Shown piece by piece: positions 5,944-10,977 of a DNA stretch of 10,977 nucleotides. Below the pieces are notes generated by a model. That model was not told the DNA's origin. It ran no database searches and saw only the letters and a list, made by a program, of their open reading frames with translations. Within the stretch, counting starts at the first letter, position 1. Each line of letters opens with the position of its first letter. Source of the DNA: Gammaproteobacteria bacterium (GTDB taxonomy: Bacteria; Pseudomonadota; Gammaproteobacteria; Eutrophobiales; Eutrophobiaceae). Location: contig JABHFC010000033.1 in assembly GCA_018676275.1 (NCBI GenBank), positions 1 to 10,977 on the forward strand. Reading direction: 5' to 3'. Made by a program: the position numbers and the translations under genes.

Positions 5944-7008
5944 ATGAGTAAGTTTGGCTTGTGTACTTATGGTGTTCGTGGATTTCAGGGAGTTGGTATC
6001 GTAATAGATCCCCTGGGTGATTCACCAACAGTTTTAGATCTTGAAAGATGTAGTGAATGGTTGAACATTTATCTTAATCGACATGATCTTCTGAGATGGC
6101 CAAAACTGACCATGCAGCATGCTTTGAATAACTGGGATATCGTAATTGAACAGGTCGAGATTATTCTGTCGTTACATTCAAGTGGAGCATTCGATCCATC
6201 CGAGGTAGAAGGTTTGTCTTATTCTTCGTCAGAGGTGCGTTTTCTACCGCCGATTTCATTTCCACCAAAAATCCTGAATGCCGGTGCCAATTACTATGAC
6301 CATATAGCAGAAATGGGTACGGTTGAGATCGATCCTGAGCGTGATGTGCCTTACTTCTTCCCGAAGACGCCGAATAGCTCGGTAATCGGTGATAAGGATA
6401 CGATAGTATTGCCGCACAGTGAGAACTGGAGTGTCGCCCAGTATAGTGACTGGGAAGTAGAACTGGCTGTTGTCATTGGTCGGCGAGCGAAGGATGTCTC
6501 AGTAGCAGATGCGGATCAGTATATTGCGGGCTATACGATTTATCAGGATATTTCAGGACGTGACAAAATGATTCGTGAAGAAGGGCCCTTCCCCTGGGAT
6601 TGGCACGCGAACAAATGTAATGATACCTTCGCCCCAATGGGACCATGGATCATCCCTGCAAATCAACTGGGAGATGTATCAGACCTTGGGCTTAAATCAA
6701 GCTTGAATGGTGACGTGCAGCAGGACTCGACTACAGCAAAAATGATCTGGACAGTACAGGAGCTGGTCTCATGTGCGTCGGCAACCAGCCGACTGGAACC
6801 CGGTGATGTAATAGCGACGGGCACCTGCGCAGGAGTAGGTATGGCCCAGGGACTTGATTTAAAGCCGGGAGAGCTTCCTGACCTTTTTCCGCATATGCTG
6901 GCTGGCGGAGGTCGCTTTCTAGCCGATGGAGACGAGCTCACATCAGAAATACAGGGGATTGGAAAATTAACGAATTATGTTAGTGCAAAAGATCCTCTGT
7001 TACCCTGA
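5944..7008 (+). CDS. Fumarylacetoacetate hydrolase (FAH) family protein
   Basis: This 354-residue cytosolic enzyme starts at an ATG with a near-perfect AAGGAGG site 7 bases upstream. An N-terminal domain (about 1-95) precedes the FAH catalytic core: NAGANYYDH (112-120, with H120), FPK (K141), the metal-binding pair in WEVELAVVIG (E171, E173), QDISGRD (D202 completing the metal site), NKCNDTFAPMGPW (223-235, the usual K/D substrate loop) and TGTCAGVG (292-299). All metal ligands are intact. Family members cleave C-C bonds of dioxo acids, or decarboxylate, hydrate or hydrolyse oxo acids (e.g. fumarylpyruvate, oxaloacetate, 2-oxohept-3-enedioate). The longer N-terminal domain and C-terminal insertion around 300-325 resemble the longer FAH subfamily rather than the minimal 220-280-residue enzymes. 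It is the first gene of a rightward operon and probably acts on the 2-oxo acid made by the aminotransferase (inference). Confidence 0.88.
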   Translation: MSKFGLCTYGVRGFQGVGIVIDPLGDSPTVLDLERCSEWLNIYLNRHDLLRWPKLTMQHALNNWDIVIEQVEIILSLHSSGAFDPSEVEGLSYSSSEVRFLPPISFPPKILNAGANYYDHIAEMGTVEIDPERDVPYFFPKTPNSSVIGDKDTIVLPHSENWSVAQYSDWEVELAVVIGRRAKDVSVADADQYIAGYTIYQDISGRDKMIREEGPFPWDWHANKCNDTFAPMGPWIIPANQLGDVSDLGLKSSLNGDVQQDSTTAKMIWTVQELVSCASATSRLEPGDVIATGTCAGVGMAQGLDLKPGELPDLFPHMLAGGGRFLADGDELTSEIQGIGKLTNYVSAKDPLLP

Positions 7009-7040
7009 GATGATTGGGTAGTAATAACAGGTAAAAACAG

Positions 7041-8189
7041 ATGAGACTTGCATCATCCCGCTATAAACGTGATCGTTCCGGTGTTCGTGAGATGATGGAA
7101 AGGTCCTGGGCACGCGATGACGTTGTGCATCTGGAAATAGGGGAATCAGGGCTGAAAACAGCAGCTCATATTCTAAAGGCCGCTGCAGATGCAAGTGAAC
7201 GAGGTGAAAACGGATATTCACCTACTCCGGGACTACCGCAATTGCGGGCTGCGCTGGCGGAAAAACTCGTTCAGGTAAACAAACACGCCGGCGCTAGTGC
7301 AGATAACGTGCTTGTTACCAACGGTGGCGGCAATGCACTATTTGTTATTTTCGGTACAATTCTGGATGCTCAGTCTTCTATTCTGTTACCTGATCCCGGC
7401 TGGTCCAGTTTCCCATTAATCGCTCGTGCTGTCGGAGCAACCCCCGAATACTACGCTATCCGAGAGAGCGCAGGCTTTCTTCCCGACCCTGATGAGCTCC
7501 GCAAGCTGATAAACGATAATACCAGGGCACTTGTAGTCAACTCACCATCAAATCCACTTGGCAGGACTATTCCTGAATCTCTGGCAAGAGAGCTTTATCA
7601 ATTGTGCGTCGAATATGATCTCTGGCTTGTCTCCGATGAGTGTTATGACCAAATCGACTTCACTGGAGAGTATATTTCATTTGGTTCCTTAGAAGAGAAA
7701 CCTGAAAGGGTGCTGTCTGTTTTCAGTTTTTCAAAAGTTTATGCCATGACGGGTTGGCGGGTTGGCTACTGTCACCTACCGCCTGAAATGATAGATCCTG
7801 TTCTGTCTCTTCTTGAGCCCAGCATACTTTGTGTTAATACGCCGGCACAATATGCAGCCCTTGCAGCGCTGGAGGGTAGTCAGGAGGACTTTAGACGCGC
7901 ACTGGAATGTTATAAAGCAAACCGTGAGCTTGTTATTGAAGGTCTGCGTGGATCATGTTTTGAAACGCTTAAGCCTGATGGTGGTTTTTATATATGGCTG
8001 AAGATTAACATTGATGGGGCAAGCAGTGAGGATGTTGCTATCGAGTTACTGGAAAAGCACTCCGTTGTTGTAACTCCGGGAACGGCATTTGGTCCCGGTG
8101 GGGAAGGTTATTTACGAATTTCAATTGCTACAACGGCTGAGCTTCTTAGCGAAGGTGTTAAACGTTTGCTTTGTTATCGAAACAATTAA
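7041..8189 (+). CDS. Class I/II PLP-dependent aminotransferase
   Basis: This 382-residue protein has a fold-type I aminotransferase pattern: GYSPTPG (58-64), NGGGNAL (94-100), NSPSNPLGR (167-175, N171), SDECYDQI (198-205; D199 contacts the PLP pyridine nitrogen, Y202 its hydroxyl), SFSKVYAMTGWRVGY (229-243, with Schiff-base lysine K232 and R240) and YLRIS (R359, carboxylate-binding arginine). All catalytic residues are present, so it should be active and transfer an amino group from an amino acid or amine to a 2-oxo acid. It resembles aspartate/aromatic-type enzymes, but the donor cannot be read from sequence. It follows the FAH-family gene by 32 bases and precedes an amino-acid-type ABC importer by 4, so the imported compound is a natural substrate candidate. 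An AGGT site precedes the ATG. Confidence 0.92.
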   Translation: MRLASSRYKRDRSGVREMMERSWARDDVVHLEIGESGLKTAAHILKAAADASERGENGYSPTPGLPQLRAALAEKLVQVNKHAGASADNVLVTNGGGNALFVIFGTILDAQSSILLPDPGWSSFPLIARAVGATPEYYAIRESAGFLPDPDELRKLINDNTRALVVNSPSNPLGRTIPESLARELYQLCVEYDLWLVSDECYDQIDFTGEYISFGSLEEKPERVLSVFSFSKVYAMTGWRVGYCHLPPEMIDPVLSLLEPSILCVNTPAQYAALAALEGSQEDFRRALECYKANRELVIEGLRGSCFETLKPDGGFYIWLKINIDGASSEDVAIELLEKHSVVVTPGTAFGPGGEGYLRISIATTAELLSEGVKRLLCYRNN

Positions 8190-8193
8190 TGAC

Positions 8194-9051
8194 ATGCGTC
8201 CGTCGGCATTACCAATTGCAAGACGTATACCCTGGTTCACACTTGTCGCAGCAGTTATTCTTTTCCTTTCAGTAAGCGCAATTATTAGTTCAATCGCTAA
8301 TAACGCAAACTTGCGCTGGGATATGGTGGGCAAATTTCTTTTCAATGCGAGAATAATTGATGGTGTAAAAGTCACGCTGGAGCTCACAGTATTGAGTATG
8401 TTAGTTGCGGCAATTATTGGTTTTATTCTTGCGCTCGCATGGCAATCAAGTAACAGGTTGTTGTCAGCACTGACCTGGTTTTATGTCTGGATATTTCGTG
8501 GCACACCATTACTGGTGCAATTGTTGTTCTGGTTTAATATTTCCCTTGTTTTGCCACAAGTGACTTTCTGGACTCCTTTTAGCGGCACGATAAGCTGGCA
8601 AACTAACGATTTGATATCAGGTTATACGGCTGCATTGCTGGGATTGATATTTCACGAAGCCGCTTACATGTCTGAAATATTCAGAGGGGGCTTTCTTTCA
8701 GTACCAAAAGGACAGGTCGAAGCGGCCTTAAGTCTTGGTATGACACGTAACGCAGCTTTAAGATGTATCGTTCTACCCCAGTCAATGCGAGCAATAATTC
8801 CACCGGCTACAAATCAGTTAATTAGTCTGTTAAAAATGACATCATTAGTTGCAGTTATAGGTGGTGGTGATCTTCTTACTCGCGCGCAGTTTATTTATGG
8901 CTCTAATTTTGCAGTTATACCTCTTTTGATTGTAGTCAGCGTCTGGTATCTGGCGTTGGTAAGCATTGCAACTGGAATTCAATGGTATGTAGAGAGATAT
9001 ATTGGTGCTGGCAGCAACTCTACTCAAAAAATTAATATATCCAGTCCATGA
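8194..9051 (+). CDS. Polar amino acid-type ABC transporter permease
   Basis: This 285-residue inner-membrane protein belongs to the His/Glu/Gln/Arg/opine permease family. It has an N-terminal helix (about 14-33), a core helix set from about 58 to 262, the FRGTPLLVQ motif (101-109), HEAAYMSEIFRGG (154-166) and the EAA loop that docks the ATPase (EAALSLGM, 177-184, followed by LPQSMRAIIPP at 194-204). I chose the ATG at 8194 because it sits 4 bases after the aminotransferase stop. The same frame extends upstream within that gene, with a GTG at 8155 as an alternative start. No strong Shine-Dalgarno is visible, so coupling to the upstream gene is likely. It is the only permease in the set and would act as a homodimer. 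Its stop overlaps the ATPase start as ATGA. Confidence 0.92.
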   Translation: MRPSALPIARRIPWFTLVAAVILFLSVSAIISSIANNANLRWDMVGKFLFNARIIDGVKVTLELTVLSMLVAAIIGFILALAWQSSNRLLSALTWFYVWIFRGTPLLVQLLFWFNISLVLPQVTFWTPFSGTISWQTNDLISGYTAALLGLIFHEAAYMSEIFRGGFLSVPKGQVEAALSLGMTRNAALRCIVLPQSMRAIIPPATNQLISLLKMTSLVAVIGGGDLLTRAQFIYGSNFAVIPLLIVVSVWYLALVSIATGIQWYVERYIGAGSNSTQKINISSP

Positions 9052-9845
9052 ATCCAGACAAGGAAACTGAATCTGAACAATCAGTGCTGGAGATAATTGA
9101 CCTGGAGAAAGAATTTGGGTCGACCAGGGTTCTGGATGGAGTCTCCTTTAAAATTGAACGTGGGGAAAAAGTAGTGTTGATGGGACCCTCAGGCTCAGGC
9201 AAGACCACATTGCTCAGGTGTATCAACTGGCTGGAGACATATGAAAAAGGGGAGATCTATCTGAAAGGTGAGCTTGTCGGTTACACCGTAGAGAAAAACA
9301 AAAGATATGTTCGAAAAGAAAAGGACATTGCAAGGATGCGCAGAGAATGCGCAATGGTTTTTCAACACTTTAATTTAATTGGGCATTTCAGTGTTCTAAA
9401 AAACATCATGTATGCACCAATAAAAATACTGGGTGAAAATCCCGATGAAGTTCGTCAACGTGCAATTGATCTTCTTGCTCGAGTTAATCTTCAGGATAAA
9501 ATAGACTTTCTTCCATCAGAATTATCCGGAGGCCAGCAACAACGAGTGGCTATTGCACGTGCACTAGCTGTACGTCCATCTTTAATGTTATTTGATGAAC
9601 CAACAAGTGCACTGGACCCGGAACTTGTAGGCGAAGTATTGCAGGTGATGACAGAAGTAGCAGAATCCGGGATTACGATGCTAATTGTTACTCATGAAAT
9701 GAATTTTGCACGTCGATGTGCTGATCGGGTTATTTTTATGGATGAAGGCAAGGAAGTCGAATCAGGTCCTCCGGAAATTGTGTTCGATGATCCTAAACAT
9801 GCTCGAACTAAATTATTTCTGGGGGAAGTAAACTGGGAAGTATAA
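9048..9845 (+). CDS. Polar amino acid-type ABC transporter ATP-binding protein (GlnQ/HisP-like)
   Basis: This 265-residue cytoplasmic ATPase powers the neighbouring permease. Visible motifs are Walker A GPSGSGKT (46-53), Q-loop Q106 in VFQHFNL, ABC signature LSGGQQQ (159-165), Walker B LMLFDEP (179-185), the D-loop SALD (187-190) and switch histidine H216 in VTHEM. VLKNI (116-120) and NFARRCADRVIFMDEG (219-234) are typical of the GlnQ/HisP group. Compared with the usual roughly 240-250 residues, it has a slightly longer N-terminus and an insertion of about 15 residues around 79-97 rich in Lys/Arg, as in HisP. ATGA overlap with the permease at 9048 indicates coupled translation and fixes the start. 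Confidence 0.95.
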   Translation: MNPDKETESEQSVLEIIDLEKEFGSTRVLDGVSFKIERGEKVVLMGPSGSGKTTLLRCINWLETYEKGEIYLKGELVGYTVEKNKRYVRKEKDIARMRRECAMVFQHFNLIGHFSVLKNIMYAPIKILGENPDEVRQRAIDLLARVNLQDKIDFLPSELSGGQQQRVAIARALAVRPSLMLFDEPTSALDPELVGEVLQVMTEVAESGITMLIVTHEMNFARRCADRVIFMDEGKEVESGPPEIVFDDPKHARTKLFLGEVNWEV

Positions 9846-9882
9846 AAGTTGAATGTCATATTAACGAAATTAATTATTACTT

Positions 9883-10806
9883 ATGAGAACTAGAGACAAA
9901 TTTACTAAATTCAAAATACTATTGCTCATGTTATCGTTACTGATAGCAAGTGCATGCGAGAACCCTGATTCAGTCAGTGAATCAAAAGATGCCAGTAAAT
10001 CTTTGAACTTGAGCACAGCAGATCAGATAGAGAATAAATATTTATTACCTGAGAGATTGTTGAAATCAGGGAAATTAGTAGTAGGCGTAGTGCCGCAATT
10101 CCAGCCAATGGCTTTTTATCCAGAGGGTACCGGGGAACTGGCAGGCTCTGATCCGGAAATGATGACGGCAATTGCGAAAAAATTAGGGCTTTCTATAGAG
10201 TGGTTCCCTGTTAGCTTTGATGCAATGTTAGCGGGTATTGCTTCAAGACGTTTTGATGTCGCAATTACCGGAATAAGCGATACGCCTGAGCGACAAGAGC
10301 ACATAACGTTTATTGACTATATGATGGAAGCTAAAATATTTTTAACCCTTGCCCGGAACCCTGCTGCTATAACAGAAGCCTTAAGTAGTTCCTGCGGTCA
10401 TACAATTGCAGTTCAAAGGGGTACTGTGGACCCTGAGTATCTGCAGATAGTAAACGATGCCTGTAATAAGGAAGGCCTGCCTGAAGCAAAGTCGCTTGAA
10501 TTTACAAGTTCGAGTGACAAAAAGCTTGCAGTGCAATCAGCCAGGGTTGATGTTTCCTTCTTTAGTAGTGTGGATTTCCCTGCACTTCAGCAGGAATCGG
10601 GTGATGCATTTGCGGCATTTGTTCTTCCTGAATTACCCGAGGAGCTTTGGGGGATCGCGGTTAATCCCAACGACAAGGAATTGGCCAATGCTATTCTAAA
10701 GGCAACTCAGGAAATAATGGATGATGGTAGTTATATAGCAATTCTCAAAAAATGGAATGTCACTCACCTAGCGCTTGAAGCTGCTGCAATAAATGCTGGC
10801 AAATAA
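9883..10806 (+). CDS. Family 3 amino-acid-type extracellular solute-binding protein, predicted lipoprotein
   Basis: This 307-residue protein has a basic N-terminus, a hydrophobic run (11-22) and a lipobox-like ASAC ending at C25, so it is probably a membrane-anchored lipoprotein. A polar linker (about 26-55) leads into the SBP family 3 domain: LVVGVVPQFQPMAF (65-78), SDPEMMTAIAKKLG (89-102), RFDVAITGISDTPERQEHITF (123-143, where R137 matches the arginine that binds the ligand carboxylate), and CGHTIAVQRGT (171-181) with a second Cys at 194, a pairing likely to form a disulfide as in other members. R137 supports an amino-acid or carboxylated ligand. The usual GFDVD is GSDPE here. The gene lies 37 bases after the ATPase and completes a full importer. 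No clear Shine-Dalgarno precedes the ATG at 9883. Confidence 0.92.
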   Translation: MRTRDKFTKFKILLLMLSLLIASACENPDSVSESKDASKSLNLSTADQIENKYLLPERLLKSGKLVVGVVPQFQPMAFYPEGTGELAGSDPEMMTAIAKKLGLSIEWFPVSFDAMLAGIASRRFDVAITGISDTPERQEHITFIDYMMEAKIFLTLARNPAAITEALSSSCGHTIAVQRGTVDPEYLQIVNDACNKEGLPEAKSLEFTSSSDKKLAVQSARVDVSFFSSVDFPALQQESGDAFAAFVLPELPEELWGIAVNPNDKELANAILKATQEIMDDGSYIAILKKWNVTHLALEAAAINAGK

Positions 10807-10870
10807 GCTAATTCTTAATTCTATTAAAATGCCCCATATCAATGCGACAAACGCATAGCGAATAAATAGC

Positions 10871-10977
10871 ATGACTGTGGAAAATAAAACTGGTCGATTA
10901 AACGCAAGTCATTGGGGCTTATTCGTAGCCGAACAATCAGCTGATGGTGATCTGTCAATTAATGCTCATCCCGATGA
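10871..10977 (+). CDS. N-terminus of a probable molybdopterin oxidoreductase (TMAO/biotin sulfoxide reductase type), partial
   Basis: An open frame starts at ATG 10871 and runs off the right edge after 35 complete codons: MTVENKTGRL, then NASHWGLFVAEQ, then SADGDLSINAHP and D35. The SHWG motif (13-16) followed by a strand, a DG turn, another strand and a P-x-D-like end resembles the start of BisC/TorA/DorA-type DMSO-reductase-family catalytic subunits, whose cofactor domain begins with a HWG segment. No Tat signal is present before it, which favours a cytosolic BisC-like enzyme over a periplasmic TorA/DorA. The gap to the binding protein is 64 bases with no terminator visible, so it may be co-transcribed. 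With only 35 residues the call is tentative. Confidence 0.55.
   Translation, partial: MTVENKTGRLNASHWGLFVAEQSADGDLSINAHPD

Noticed and set aside
8089..8193. Upstream extension of the permease into the aminotransferase gene
   Set aside because: A 35-residue extension would overlap a conserved aminotransferase C-terminus and lacks a good start signal; the ATG at 8194 gives normal family length.
10842..10856. ATGCG/CGCAT hairpin between the binding protein and the Mo enzyme as a terminator
   Set aside because: Only five base pairs and not followed by a run of T, so it does not support a transcript end.
1..10977. tRNA, rRNA, CRISPR, insertion sequence, integrase or phage signals
   Set aside because: None was seen on reading both strands: no tandem spaced repeats, no transposase or integrase motifs, no terminal inverted repeats with target duplication.

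Overview
The window looks like a catabolic and transport island from a Gram-negative, probably proteobacterial, chromosome. The base composition is moderately AT-rich. There are Sec and Tat signal peptides, a lipobox-bearing solute-binding protein and good Shine-Dalgarno sites (e.g. AAGGAGG before 5944). A marine gammaproteobacterium fits, but that is inference. No RNA genes, mobile elements, CRISPR arrays or transcription-factor genes are visible.

Layout: (1) 1-570, minus strand: N-terminal 190 codons of an ACMSD-type amidohydrolase, running off the left edge. (2) 740-3595, plus strand: an exported RNase Z/arylsulfatase-like metallo-beta-lactamase-fold hydrolase, an NhaC-family antiporter-like carrier and a small Cys-rich TIGR04076-type protein, closely spaced and probably one operon diverging from the amidohydrolase. 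(3) 3648-5659, minus strand: a YkvI-like membrane transporter followed by a Tat-signal-bearing RraA-family protein. A 16-bp perfect palindrome and a plausible promoter lie between them. (4) 5944-10977, plus strand: a fumarylacetoacetate-hydrolase-family enzyme, a class I/II aminotransferase, a complete polar-amino-acid-type ABC importer (permease, ATPase, lipoprotein binding protein), then the first 35 codons of a probable TMAO/biotin-sulfoxide-reductase-type molybdopterin oxidoreductase. The enzyme-to-transporter spacing is tight (32 bp, 4 bp, ATGA overlap, 37 bp), which indicates one transcript.

Working model (inference): the rightward operon imports an amino-acid-like compound, deaminates it to a 2-oxo acid and processes that with the FAH-family enzyme. 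The Mo enzyme may reduce an S-oxide or N-oxide, or oxidise a related substrate. The RraA-like, amidohydrolase and MBL-fold proteins resemble parts of ring-cleavage or oxo-acid pathways (hydrolysis, decarboxylation, aldol cleavage), and the NhaC-like and YkvI-like carriers would add transport capacity. The substrate cannot be named from sequence alone. The combination does not match a textbook pathway I recognise and is the most interesting aspect of the window. Two of the enzymes (MBL-fold and RraA-like) carry export signals although the better-known members of their families are cytosolic.
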